Assembly: GCA_934351445.1 (NCBI GenBank)
Contig: CAKRIZ010000018.1
Coordinates: 1-37,139, forward strand
Length of the DNA stretch: 37,139 nucleotides
Direction: 5' to 3'
Origin: an uncultured Eubacterium sp.
GTDB taxonomy: Bacteria; Bacillota; Clostridia; Lachnospirales; Lachnospiraceae
Part shown: positions 8,238 to 16,944 of the stretch, piece by piece
How positions within the stretch are numbered: position 1 is the first letter of the stretch
Layout: each line of letters starts with the position of its first letter
The notes under the pieces: model-generated
What the model saw: the letters and a program-made list of their open reading frames with translations, nothing else
The model's database searches: none
What the model was told of the DNA's origin: nothing
Program-made: the position numbers and the translations under genes

Positions 8238-8772
8238 GGCGTTTGCGAAACTATTTAATCATCGGGCTATCTGGCTGTGGGCGCAGTGGCATTCTGATCA
8301 AGCTGCTCCGATTGCCCGGCGGTGTCTCGCTGTCTCTTCAGCCTTGGCTCAATGTGTCCTTCGCACACATAGCCTGCGGCTTTCAGCTATGACATGAAGT
8401 TCGTTTACGAATCGCTCGCACTTCGCCGGACAAAAGTCGCAGTTGACAGAATCCACTGTGCCCACAGCCGTTAGCCCTGCGGCAGATACTGTTTGCGAAA
8501 CATTTTAGTAGATGAATGGAACATGCAAGCACTATCCACTCAGATGCAGAAGTAGCAGCGCGAGCAAAGGTGTGTCTGATTTTGCTGCCTTTGCACGATG
8601 GAGATGAGGCTCGTAACTCGTGGAAGCCTCTGCTGAACACGAGTTAGGTTTTTCCGAGGCTCATCGAAATGGTTCGTGCAACGAAAGCAAAACAGACATG
8701 CTTGCGGGAGCTGCGGGCTCTTAATAATGTGCTTGCATGACCAAAACTGACAAAAATAGTTTCGCAAACGCC
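8238..8772. mobile_element. 535-bp foldback element with 19-bp terminal inverted repeats
   Basis: GGCGTTTGCGAAACTATTT (8238-8256) is repeated exactly, inverted, at 8754-8772. Outside it, TCTATCAAATAA occurs directly repeated at 8224-8235 and 8775-8786, two bases from each end, like a target-site duplication. The interior folds into two long imperfect hairpins. One pairs the region near 8265-8300 with 8445-8480. The other pairs regions near 8520-8600 with 8670-8745 and has a central stem near 8600-8665 (arms GATGAGGCTCG and CGAGGCTCATC). A third GTTTGCGAAAC lies near 8493, between the hairpins. There is no gene in it. It fills most of the gap between the two flanking minus-strand genes. The best reading is a non-autonomous MITE; a structured RNA is possible. 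Confidence 0.7.
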
Positions 8773-8792
8773 CCTCTATCAAATAAAACTAA

Positions 8793-8831
8793 GAGGAGTA
8801 TCGGCTTGCCAAAGCACACACCGAACTCCTC
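8793..8831 (-). terminator. Terminator of the GGDEF/EAL gene
   Basis: On the minus strand GAGGAGT and ACTCCTC pair, with an inner CGG/CCG pairing, and TTAGTTTTATTT follows. It lies 18 nt after the stop codon at 8849. Confidence 0.75.
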
Positions 8832-8848
8832 TCCCATTATATACGATC

Positions 8849-10534
8849 TTATGCCATTATGAAACCACTTGGCTCTTTTTGCGTCTGCATGAGAATATCC
8901 TCAAACTGCTCCTGCGGAATCGGCCGGTTAAACAAAAAGCCCTGTGCCATATAACATTTGCTCTCTTTTAACAACTGGACATGCTCCATGCTCTCCACAC
9001 CTTCGGCGATACACTCCATACCCAGATCGTTCGCCATACTGATAACATGCTTCATCATAGATCTCTGGCGTTCATCTGTTTCCATATTCTTATCACTGAG
9101 AAAACTCTTGTCAATCTTCAGCACTTTAAACGGTACATCCCGGATCAGACTCAACGAAGAATATCCCATACCAAAGTCATCCACGGAAGATTCGATGCCG
9201 TAACCGCGCAGTCCATACACGATCTGCTTGAGCGCCGCAAAATCCGCATCGATCGTCGTCTCCGTTAATTCAACCTCGATATACTGGTGCGGCACTTCAT
9301 ATTTATCCAGCATCTGGACAATATCATGTACCAGATTCTCATTGGAGAGATGCCGGCGCGAGAAATTGACCGACACCTTTACCGGCTGTACACCATGCGC
9401 AATCCATCTCTGGATACTCTTACATACATGCTCCAACACATAAAAATCCAATTCACAGATACGTGTCGTCTCCTCGAGAATCGGAATAAAGGAATCCGGC
9501 GGTACGATCTTCCCATCCACGATCCAGCGTGACAATGCCTCTGCACCGATCAGGTCATAATCCTTGAGTGATACCTTGGGTTGAAAATACACGTGGATAT
9601 CCTCATTGACCAATGCCTTCTCAAATTCGGCCTCATAAAACTTTTTGCGTTCACTCGCATCTGCCGTCATCGGATCATAATAGGAAAACTGCAGCTGCAG
9701 AGAACTTTTTGCCACATTCAGTGCGCTGCTGACTGCCTGTATAATATGGTGATAGCTGTCCACGCCATCGGTCAGCCTGTAGATGCCTGCCTCCGCTGAG
9801 ATACATACGTGATCCGACTCCTGTTTGCCATAATAGATCTCACTGCCCCGCAGTTTATCCAGAATCTGTTCTTCGTGATCCTGATGGATCAACAGAGCAA
9901 ACTGATCTCCACTGATTCTTGAGACCACTTCGTCCACATCGAGTCCCCGCTTGAGCCAGTCCATATATGTCACCAATACTGTATCGCAATTACTGCTGCC
10001 GATCTCCAGATTCAGATTGGTAAAACCGGACAGATTGACAGCCATCGCTGTATAGCTTCCAATCGTATGGTTTATAATATACTGTTCGCAGCACCGGGAG
10101 AAAAAGGTCATATTCGTATGTCTGGTCTGCGGATCATGATATCTGTAATAATCCACATCCGCTGCCAGTTTCTGTCGCTCATTTGCCTGATAGAGCATGA
10201 GAACAAACAATTCAATCCGCTTTTTTTCCTCTTCGTTCCACGCATCCTGCCCTTTGATCGGATACAATTCATATTCCGCTGACACACCCGGTTCTTCACC
10301 ATATACATATTGTGCCATTCTCGATTCATCTGTCCGCTCGGACTCCAAATATTGCACCGACTGAGTCCGGCCACCGATCCGGCTCTCAAGCTGTGTCAGT
10401 TTCAACCCACCCAGCCGCAGCGAATTGCTCATCGCATTCACTGCCTGCATATTCTTCTCATCCGTAACAGATCTCGCCTGTGCGAGCAGTTTTGCACCTT
10501 CCAGCAACCGTTCCTCATACATCTCTAACTGCAT
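8849..10534 (-). CDS. Degenerate GGDEF / intact EAL domain protein (probable c-di-GMP phosphodiesterase)
   Basis: A 561-residue cytoplasmic protein with no membrane segment. Residues about 1-130 are a helical N-terminal region. Residues about 150-290 form a GGDEF-like domain whose signature reads ISGDQF instead of GGDEF, so cyclase activity is unlikely. Residues about 310-550 form an EAL domain with the key motifs kept: GAEALSRW, VSVNFSRRHL, ELTETT, DDFGMGYSSL, LKIDKSF, AEGVES and QGFLFNRP. It should therefore hydrolyse cyclic di-GMP to pGpG. It starts 30 bp after the PocR/kinase-like gene in the same direction, so it is probably the output of that sensor. Confidence 0.9.
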   Translation of the reverse strand: MQLEMYEERLLEGAKLLAQARSVTDEKNMQAVNAMSNSLRLGGLKLTQLESRIGGRTQSVQYLESERTDESRMAQYVYGEEPGVSAEYELYPIKGQDAWNEEEKKRIELFVLMLYQANERQKLAADVDYYRYHDPQTRHTNMTFFSRCCEQYIINHTIGSYTAMAVNLSGFTNLNLEIGSSNCDTVLVTYMDWLKRGLDVDEVVSRISGDQFALLIHQDHEEQILDKLRGSEIYYGKQESDHVCISAEAGIYRLTDGVDSYHHIIQAVSSALNVAKSSLQLQFSYYDPMTADASERKKFYEAEFEKALVNEDIHVYFQPKVSLKDYDLIGAEALSRWIVDGKIVPPDSFIPILEETTRICELDFYVLEHVCKSIQRWIAHGVQPVKVSVNFSRRHLSNENLVHDIVQMLDKYEVPHQYIEVELTETTIDADFAALKQIVYGLRGYGIESSVDDFGMGYSSLSLIRDVPFKVLKIDKSFLSDKNMETDERQRSMMKHVISMANDLGMECIAEGVESMEHVQLLKESKCYMAQGFLFNRPIPQEQFEDILMQTQKEPSGFIMA

Positions 10535-10564
10535 ATATCCCCCTGCCTGATATCACATCCATTT

Positions 10565-11821
10565 TCAGTCTTCGGTCTCCATCTGCGGAATTGACACCAA
10601 AAACCGTGAACCATTTCCATAAGCACTCTCTATACTCACACTGCCATACACAGCGTTTACCAACTGGCTGGTCATACCCAGCCCAAATGCCAGCACATCC
10701 TCGTTAATCGTCTGACTGTCATGCACCTTGTCAAACATCTCCTGAATCGACGCAACCTGATCCGGACGCATGCCGATACCGGTATCCGAGATCTCAAAAT
10801 TGAGAATCAGGCCATACGTTGTCTTCTTCTTGGCGATATGCAGCCGGATCGTCCCTTTTTGTGTATACTGCACCGCATTATTCAACAGATTCACCAGAAT
10901 CTGCCGGATACGTGTCACATCTCCAAACAGATCCGTCGGTACATCTTCTTCAATCTCTAATACAAACTCCACCGGGCGGTTCAACAGCTTACCGGTATAA
11001 GTCAGCTCCAGTCCCTCGCACAGCTTAACCAGATCATACTGTGTCTCCACAATATCAGAATCTGTCCGCGTCATCTCCGAGAATGCCATCGCATCTGCCA
11101 GTGCATTGATCACCTTCTGGTTTTGCTTTTCCAGTGTACGCAGCTTCTTTGCAGCCTCTTCTGGCAGCTCCATACGGTTGATACTGTTTGCCAGAAACAG
11201 CATCTCCTGCAAAGGCTTGTAGAGATTGAGATTCACCGTAGACAAAAACTCCGTCTTTGTCTTGGCCATATTCTCCATTTCCCGGTTCTTTTTCAATATC
11301 TCGTATTGGTTAGCAGCCATCACGCCCAGCATCTCTGCCATCGCACCCATATATCCGGCTGCATCTGCTACTTCCTGTGCCGTGCGCACGGGAAGCTCGT
11401 GAAGCGCCTCCATATAATCATCCGGATCAAGCCCAAGCTCCGTAGCAATCGCACGAATCTGTTTTTCATCCGGTTCTTCTACGATCACCTGTCCACCGAC
11501 AAAAGCTCCCATAAACCGTCCATCCACAATAATCGGTGCCGCGATATCACACACTCCGGCATGACAGGTGTATACTTCCGGCTTTCCGCTCCGCATTGCC
11601 CGCTTGGCACCCGCACGGTCGCATTCGTTGCATCGCTTTTCTCCTTCCGCACAGCTGCGCGTCAATTCAAAGCAAAAACGTGCACGCCTGTCACTTCTGG
11701 AGAGCAATACACCGTTTTCGTCTATAATAGCCGCTGCCATCCCGGTCACTCTGGAAAAACCACGCTGCATGACCTGCATACTTTCTACATTGAGCAAATC
11801 TGACAACCGCATATGAGACAT
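10565..11821 (-). CDS. PocR-domain sensor with histidine-kinase-like ATPase, lacking the phospho-histidine
   Basis: A 418-residue soluble sensor. Residues about 5-165 form a PocR sensory domain with its cysteine pattern (CFELTRSC, KRCNECDRAG, VYTCHAGVCDIA). A helical linker follows, then a HisKA-like region and a HATPase domain (about 275-415). The ATP-binding boxes are intact: LVNLLNNAVQYT (N box), DTGIGM (G1) and FGLGMTSQLV (G2). Where a kinase has SHELRTPL, this protein reads NLNLYKPL, so the phospho-accepting His is Leu. It is probably a pseudokinase signalling by conformation, or in a heterodimer. The ATG at 11821 has AAAGGGGG before it; an upstream in-frame ATG at 11857 falls inside a hairpin. 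No response regulator is adjacent; the EAL gene follows. Confidence 0.85.
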   Translation of the reverse strand: MSHMRLSDLLNVESMQVMQRGFSRVTGMAAAIIDENGVLLSRSDRRARFCFELTRSCAEGEKRCNECDRAGAKRAMRSGKPEVYTCHAGVCDIAAPIIVDGRFMGAFVGGQVIVEEPDEKQIRAIATELGLDPDDYMEALHELPVRTAQEVADAAGYMGAMAEMLGVMAANQYEILKKNREMENMAKTKTEFLSTVNLNLYKPLQEMLFLANSINRMELPEEAAKKLRTLEKQNQKVINALADAMAFSEMTRTDSDIVETQYDLVKLCEGLELTYTGKLLNRPVEFVLEIEEDVPTDLFGDVTRIRQILVNLLNNAVQYTQKGTIRLHIAKKKTTYGLILNFEISDTGIGMRPDQVASIQEMFDKVHDSQTINEDVLAFGLGMTSQLVNAVYGSVSIESAYGNGSRFLVSIPQMETED

Positions 11822-11849
11822 AAAAAAATCCCCCTTTTCCGTGCTTGTT

Positions 11850-11888
11850 AAAAACAATAGAATGCGCGCTTCGCAGACATTCTATTGT
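11850..11888 (-). terminator. Hairpin with T-run between larC and the PocR sensor gene
   Basis: On the minus strand, ACAATAGAATG and CATTCTATTGT form a perfect 11-bp stem (11854-11888) and TTTT follows. It can end larC transcripts. It also lies between the extended -10 promoter at 11909-11917 and the sensor gene, whose start is only about 30 nt downstream, so it may act as a leader attenuator. Confidence 0.8.
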
Positions 11889-11908
11889 CATAAGCAAAAA
11901 CGAATTAT

Positions 11909-11937
11909 ATTATAGCACAAAAAGAGAGATTTTTACA
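11909..11937 (-). promoter_or_regulatory. Extended -10 promoter of the sensor operon
   Basis: On the minus strand TGCTATAAT (11909-11917) is a perfect extended -10. The -35 region (TGTAAA, 11932-11937) is weak. Transcription would start just before the hairpin at 11854-11888. Confidence 0.55.
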
Positions 11938-11992
11938 TATTATTATATCTGTAAATTTTTTTTCAGTAAAACTATACAATTCCAATGTATTT

Positions 11993-13387
11993 TTATTCAA
12001 ATTTAGCGCAGACAGCTTGGTAAACTTTACGAAAATCCTGTTTTGACTTCTGGCACAACTCCACCACGCTCCCGTACTCCGGATAGACCTTTCTGATCGC
12101 CCCATAGGAGCAGACCTTTACCTGCGCCGTGCCATATTCTGTCTCTACCGTCTGTATTTCCCGCTGCATCACATGACGCTCCATCAGACATCGTCTGATC
12201 CCGATCGTCGTCGTCTCACGGAAAATAATATCCTCCATCTGCCCCACCTCTGCCGGGTCACAGATCACATGCAGCTCATATGCCGGACGGTTCTTCTTCA
12301 TATAGATTGGCACAAAACTCACATCCCGCGCACCCGCACGCATCAGGCACTCCATGCAATAACCCAGTTGCTCGCCGGTCACATCATCTATATTTGCCTC
12401 GAGTTTTACGATCCGTCCCTGTTCAGACGGTTGCTGAACACACGGTCTGACCCACATGGCACGCAGAATACCGGCGGTCTCATAATCACGTTTTCCTGCG
12501 CCGATACCTACACCTTCGATGGTATAAGCATTTATGTACGTGGCTGTATAGGAATCCACGCAGGAATCACTGCTTTGCCCTGTCTCCTGCCCATTCGTCC
12601 TGCCTGATTGGCAGGTCTGCACAGCAGCCGCTATCGCCGCCCCTGTCGGTGTCACGAGTTCTCCCCTGACCTGTGTCGGATGAATCACCAGACCATGCGC
12701 AGCCACAATATTAGTCACAGCCGGAACCGGTATTGGCAGCACGCCATGCTGACAACGCACAGTACCGCAGCCCTCAGCCAACGGCGAACAGATGATACGC
12801 GCCGGAGCCAGGTCATCCAGACAGACGGCTGCTGCCACAATATCTATGATCGAATCAACTGCCCCGACTTCGTGAAAATGCACCTCCCCACGTGGTACGC
12901 CGTGAGCCTTTGCCTCAGCATCAGCCAGAATATCAAACATGCGCAGTGCCAGCGCACGTGCACCGTCCGTCAGATCTGCCCGCTCTATGATCTGTGTGAT
13001 CTCCTTCAGTCCCCGGTGGACATGCGGGTGATCGTGTGTGTGATGATGGTCATGGTCGTGATGGTGTTCCTGATCGTGTGTATGATGATGATCGTGATCC
13101 TGACCACAATTATGCATATGCATATTTTCCGGTGCTGTACCATGCAGATACGCCATGTCATGATCATGGTTCTCATGTTCCGGATCCAGTTCAACCGCAA
13201 AATCACATGCATCCAATCCGGATTTTTTCACTCTGGATATATGTACCCGTGCACCATCCAGCTGCAGTGAATCCAATGCCTGTCTGAGTTTTTTCTCATC
13301 TGCGCCCAGATCCAGCAATGCAGCGACTGTCATATCTCCGCTGATACCGGATGCACACTCTAAATATAAAATTCGATTATCTGTCAT
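11993..13387 (-). CDS. larC: LarC nickel insertase for the nickel-pincer nucleotide cofactor
   Basis: A 464-residue LarC, which inserts nickel into the pyridinium-3,5-bisthiocarboxylic acid mononucleotide to make the cofactor of lactate racemase-type enzymes. It starts with the family signature YLECASGISGDMTVAALLDLG. Residues about 70-125 are extremely His/Asp-rich, as expected for nickel binding. The motif EVHFHEVGAVDSIIDIV follows near residue 170, and the C-terminal part (KLEANIDDVTGEQLGY and beyond) is the LarC2 region. In Lactobacillus plantarum the two halves are joined by programmed frameshifting; here they form one continuous frame. The gene overlaps larB by 11 bp, so they are translationally coupled. 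LarE and LarA are not in the window. Confidence 0.93.
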   Translation of the reverse strand: MTDNRILYLECASGISGDMTVAALLDLGADEKKLRQALDSLQLDGARVHISRVKKSGLDACDFAVELDPEHENHDHDMAYLHGTAPENMHMHNCGQDHDHHHTHDQEHHHDHDHHHTHDHPHVHRGLKEITQIIERADLTDGARALALRMFDILADAEAKAHGVPRGEVHFHEVGAVDSIIDIVAAAVCLDDLAPARIICSPLAEGCGTVRCQHGVLPIPVPAVTNIVAAHGLVIHPTQVRGELVTPTGAAIAAAVQTCQSGRTNGQETGQSSDSCVDSYTATYINAYTIEGVGIGAGKRDYETAGILRAMWVRPCVQQPSEQGRIVKLEANIDDVTGEQLGYCMECLMRAGARDVSFVPIYMKKNRPAYELHVICDPAEVGQMEDIIFRETTTIGIRRCLMERHVMQREIQTVETEYGTAQVKVCSYGAIRKVYPEYGSVVELCQKSKQDFRKVYQAVCAKFE

Positions 13388-14144
13388 TTTGTCTTACTCC
13401 CAAACGATTGATCTGCGTGGCCAGATATGCCGCGCCATAGCCATTGTCTATATTGACGACACCGATGCCGTTTGCACATGAATTGATCATGGTGAGCAAT
13501 GCGGACAATCCGTGAAAACTCGCCCCATATCCGACCGAGGTGGGTACTGCGATCACCGGCTTATCCACCAGACCGCCCAGCACACTCGCCAGTGCACCCT
13601 CCATCCCGGCTACCGCGATCACGCAGTTGGCGCGGTAGATGGGTTCCATGTTCGCAAACAACCGGTGAATGCCAGCCACGCCTACATCATAGATACGCTC
13701 CACATGCGACCCAAAATATTCACAGGTCTGTGCAGCCTCCTCCGCAACCGGCACATCCGCCGTCCCTGCCGTACAGACCGCAATCGAACCGATACGTGTT
13801 CCTTCACCAGCCTCCTCCGGTTCGATCTTTAAAATGCGCGAGACCGGGTCATATTGCAGCTGCGGCAGTTCTCCCCGCATGTATTCATACTGATCGACAC
13901 TCGCACGTGTCCCAAATACCCGCCCATCGGTCTCATACAGACGCTCATAGATGGCGAGCAGATGCGCATTTGCTTTTCCGGAACAAAATACAACCTCAGG
14001 AAAGCCGGAACGCACTTTTCTGTGCATATCCAGCTTTGCGAAGCCACCCATTTGTTCAAACGGCTGCTGCTTCAGATGTAGCTCTGCCTCATCGATAGAG
14101 AGGCTGCCATCACACAGCCTCTCCAATATTTCTCTGGTTTCCAT
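13377..14144 (-). CDS. larB: LarB, pyridinium-3,5-biscarboxylic acid mononucleotide synthase
   Basis: A 255-residue LarB, which carboxylates and hydrolyses nicotinic acid adenine dinucleotide in the first step of nickel-pincer cofactor synthesis. The C-terminal 130 residues form the PurE-like (AIR carboxylase) domain: SIAVCTAGTADVPVAEEAA, YDVGVAGIHRL, VIAVAGMEGALASVLGGLV and AVPTSVGYGASFHG. The N-terminal part (METREILERLCDGSLSIDEA) is the typical LarB helical region. The start at 14144 fits the family's N-terminus, although its ribosome binding site is weak; the open frame continues upstream to 14216. It is the first gene of a larB-larC pair, its stop overlapping the start of larC. Confidence 0.92.
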   Translation of the reverse strand: METREILERLCDGSLSIDEAELHLKQQPFEQMGGFAKLDMHRKVRSGFPEVVFCSGKANAHLLAIYERLYETDGRVFGTRASVDQYEYMRGELPQLQYDPVSRILKIEPEEAGEGTRIGSIAVCTAGTADVPVAEEAAQTCEYFGSHVERIYDVGVAGIHRLFANMEPIYRANCVIAVAGMEGALASVLGGLVDKPVIAVPTSVGYGASFHGLSALLTMINSCANGIGVVNIDNGYGAAYLATQINRLGVRQNDR

Positions 14145-14182
14145 CCTGTATTCCACACCTATTTCAATATTTTTATCTGACC

Positions 14183-14272
14183 GTAACTGTTCAGTACCCT
14201 CACAGTTACGATGCAAAATCCATGAGAATCGGCTTCGCCGATGGGATTTTGCACTCCTGAATCACTTTCTTA
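14183..14272. repeat. Composite intergenic repeat between copA and larB
   Basis: 14183-14209 is identical to the 27-nt hairpin at 5982-6008. A strong hairpin follows (14212-14251), with GCAAAATCC paired to GGATTTTGC and an inner AATCGGC/GCCGATG pairing. 14252-14272 is identical to the 21 nt at 3655-3675. The whole is non-coding and lies upstream of larB. Confidence 0.7.
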
Positions 14273-14321
14273 CGCCCTCAGCAGTAAATGCTTCGGGCTG
14301 TGCTGAGTAATTACATCTGAC

Positions 14322-14534
14322 CTATGATTCAATACCGGTTACTTTGTAATCCTGTTCCTCAACTGCAGTCTTCAATACATCGTCTGCCACATCTGCCTGC
14401 AGTGTCACAACTGCGGTACCTGCCTCATGGCTCACAACTGCTTCTGATACACCCTCAAGTGCCTCCAGGGTCTTTTTCACTCTTGCCTCACAGTGTCCAC
14501 ACATCATTCCTTCAATATGCATTGTCTTTGTCAT
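14322..14534 (-). CDS. copZ: Possible free CopZ-like copper chaperone from an internal start
   Basis: Within and in frame with the 3' end of the ATPase gene, an ATG at 14534 is preceded by AAAAGGAG at normal spacing. Starting there gives a 70-residue protein ([18 protein letters not shown] at its N-terminus). That is the size and composition of CopZ, a cytosolic Cu(I) chaperone that delivers copper to CopA. The site and frame are seen directly; separate production is inference. The arrangement suggests an ancestral separate copZ joined to copA by loss of the stop codon. Confidence 0.5.
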   Translation of the reverse strand: MTKTMHIEGMMCGHCEARVKKTLEALEGVSEAVVSHEAGTAVVTLQADVADDVLKTAVEEQDYKVTGIES

Positions 14535-16928
14535 TGCCTGATTCTCCTTTTCCTGTTTTGTAATTTGGTTTGTAATTTGATTATCATCCGGATTTCCATT
14601 TGTATGTTTACCCGGATCTGTATGCCGGTTTATTGTCTGATCCCCATGTTTTTGGCTGATCTTCTTATCTTTTTTCGTGCTGTGCACATCAAATAAATTG
14701 AGCCGCAGTGCATTCGTTACTACACAGAAGCTCGACAGGCTCATCGCCGCCGCACCAAACATCGGATTGAGCTTCCATCCGAATATAGGATACCACACTC
14801 CGGCAGCAAGCGGAATACCTATTACATTATAAATAAATGCCCAGAACAGATTTTCATGGATATTTTTTAACGTCTGACGGCTCAGGCGGATCGCAGCAGC
14901 CACATCCATCAGGCTGCTTTTCATCAGCACGACGTCTGCTGCATCGATCGCCACATCTGTTCCGGCCCCGATCGCAATACCGATATCTGCACGTGTGAGC
15001 GCCGGTGCATCATTAATACCGTCACCGACCATTGCTACCTTGCCGCTTCGTGCCAGACGTCTGATGACTTCCTCTTTTCCTTCCGGCAGTACATCCGAGA
15101 TGACCTCATCTACGCCTGCCTGCGCTCCGATCGCTGCTGCCGTGCGCGCATTGTCACCCGTGAGCATCACAACATGGATGCCCATATTCTGCATCTGCAT
15201 AATCGCCTCATGTGAGTCCTCTTTGATCACATCCGCGACTGCTATCATACCAAGCAGCCGGTCACCTTCTGCAAAAAAGAGCGGTGTCTTGCCCTCTGCT
15301 GCACATCGGTCTGCCTGCTCACACAATTCCTGTGACAGTTCATAATGTTCGCCCATAAAGCTGCGGCTGCCACCACTGACAGGCTGTCCATTCATCACAG
15401 CCCGCAGACCGCCTCCGACAACTGCCGCAAAATCCTCCACCAAAGACAGCTCCAGTTTCTGTTCAGATGCAGCATCCAGTATCGCACGTGCGAGGGGATG
15501 TTCACTGTTCTGTTCCATGGAAGCTGCCTTTTGCAGCAACTGTTCCCCGTCCAGCCCCGGCATCGGGACAAGATCTGTGACACGCGGTTCTCCTCGGGTG
15601 ATGGTACCGGTCTTGTCCAGTGCGACCGTCCGTATCTTGCCGGTCTCTTCGAGTGATACGGCAGTCTTGAACAACACACCTGCCTTTGCCCCCATTCCAC
15701 TGCCGACCATGATCGCTACCGGTGTCGCGAGTCCCAGTGCACAGGGACAGCTGATTACAAGCACACTGATTCCTCGTGCGAGCGCAAATCCAAAGCTCTC
15801 TCCCGCCAGCAGCCATATAACGATCGTCACCAGCGCAATACCGATCACGGTCGGCACGAAGATACCTGATACCTGATCTGCGACTTTGGCAACCGGTGCT
15901 TTTGTCGCACTCGCCTCACTGACCATCCGTATGATATTGGCAAGTGTCGTATCCTCTCCGACATGTATCGCTTCACAGGTCAGAAATCCTGCACGGTTCA
16001 TCGTTGCAGCGGATACTTTATCGCCCTGCGTCTTATCGACCGGAATACTCTCCCCGGTCAGTGCCGATTCATCCACCGCACTGGTTCCGCTTTTTACGAC
16101 TCCATCCACAGGAATACTCTCACCGGGACGTACTACAAACAGATCACCCGGCTTCACATCTTCGACCGGTACGGTCTGTTCTTCGCCATCTACGAGCAGT
16201 ACTGCCGTCTTCGGTGCCAGATTCATCAGACTTTTCAATGCATCCGTGGTGCGTCCCTTCGCGCGTGCCTCGAGCATCTTTCCGACTGTAATCAATGTCA
16301 GGATCATCGCTGCCGACTCGAAATAGAACTCGTGATGATAGGCCATCATCTGCATCCTGTCACCATCCAGCGCAGCCTGACTCATTCCATAGAGTGCATA
16401 GACACTATACCCAAATGACGCCGTCGCACCGAGCGCAACCAGCGTATCCATATTCGACGAACGGTGCAGCAAACTGCCAAAACCGTTCACAAAAAACTTC
16501 TGGTTGATCACCATGATAATGCCTGTAAACAATAACTGTGTGATTCCCTGTGCCAGCATATTGTCTGCCAGAAAACTGCCGACCGGCCAGTTCCACATCA
16601 TATGTCCCATCGACAGATACATGAGTGGCACTAAAAATACCAGCGATGCGATCAGCCGCCGCTTCATTTTAGGTGTCTCATGGTCTGCCAATGCGTCTGC
16701 CTGCTCACCGGGTGATACATGCTCCTGCGCCCCTTTTTGAGCGGCTTCATACCCGGCATGTTCGACCGCCGCGATGACCGCCCCGCTATCTGCAGTTCCC
16801 TCGACAACCATAGAGTTAGTCAACAGGCTGACAGATACACTTTCCACACCATCGACCGCCTGTACAGCCTTTTCTACACGCGAACTGCAGGCGGCACAGC
16901 TCATGCCTGTTACGTTATATTGTTCCAT
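14322..16928 (-). CDS. copA: Copper-translocating P1B-type ATPase with C-terminal CopZ-like domain fused
   Basis: An 868-residue Cu(I)-exporting membrane ATPase. Residues 1-65 form a heavy-metal-associated domain with MSCAAC. Eight membrane helices follow, with the actuator motif ALTGES, the transport site [11 protein letters not shown], the phosphorylation site [11 protein letters not shown], the nucleotide-binding motif SEHPLA, and the hinge GDGINDAP. The core ends at the last helix pair near residue 745. A polar linker of about 50 residues, rich in Asn, Lys and Gln, then leads to a second metal-binding domain (residues about 799-868, MMCGHC). That domain looks like a whole CopZ chaperone. 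Copper export and resistance are expected. It starts 16 bp after the csoR-type gene, in one operon. Confidence 0.95.
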   Translation of the reverse strand: MEQYNVTGMSCAACSSRVEKAVQAVDGVESVSVSLLTNSMVVEGTADSGAVIAAVEHAGYEAAQKGAQEHVSPGEQADALADHETPKMKRRLIASLVFLVPLMYLSMGHMMWNWPVGSFLADNMLAQGITQLLFTGIIMVINQKFFVNGFGSLLHRSSNMDTLVALGATASFGYSVYALYGMSQAALDGDRMQMMAYHHEFYFESAAMILTLITVGKMLEARAKGRTTDALKSLMNLAPKTAVLLVDGEEQTVPVEDVKPGDLFVVRPGESIPVDGVVKSGTSAVDESALTGESIPVDKTQGDKVSAATMNRAGFLTCEAIHVGEDTTLANIIRMVSEASATKAPVAKVADQVSGIFVPTVIGIALVTIVIWLLAGESFGFALARGISVLVISCPCALGLATPVAIMVGSGMGAKAGVLFKTAVSLEETGKIRTVALDKTGTITRGEPRVTDLVPMPGLDGEQLLQKAASMEQNSEHPLARAILDAASEQKLELSLVEDFAAVVGGGLRAVMNGQPVSGGSRSFMGEHYELSQELCEQADRCAAEGKTPLFFAEGDRLLGMIAVADVIKEDSHEAIMQMQNMGIHVVMLTGDNARTAAAIGAQAGVDEVISDVLPEGKEEVIRRLARSGKVAMVGDGINDAPALTRADIGIAIGAGTDVAIDAADVVLMKSSLMDVAAAIRLSRQTLKNIHENLFWAFIYNVIGIPLAAGVWYPIFGWKLNPMFGAAAMSLSSFCVVTNALRLNLFDVHSTKKDKKISQKHGDQTINRHTDPGKHTNGNPDDNQITNQITKQEKENQAMTKTMHIEGMMCGHCEARVKKTLEALEGVSEAVVSHEAGTAVVTLQADVADDVLKTAVEEQDYKVTGIES

Positions 16929-16944
16929 CCCTCATCACGCTCCT

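Noticed and set aside
8238..8772. Insertion sequence with transposase
   Set aside because: No open frame of transposase size or with DDE-like motifs lies between the inverted repeats.
13006..13287. Plus-strand and other-frame open frames over the His-rich part of larC
   Set aside because: They are mirror images of the repetitive His/Asp codons and have no family match or ribosome binding site.
11993..13387. Programmed frameshift in larC, as in Lactobacillus plantarum
   Set aside because: The frame is continuous from the LarC1 to the LarC2 region, so none is needed.
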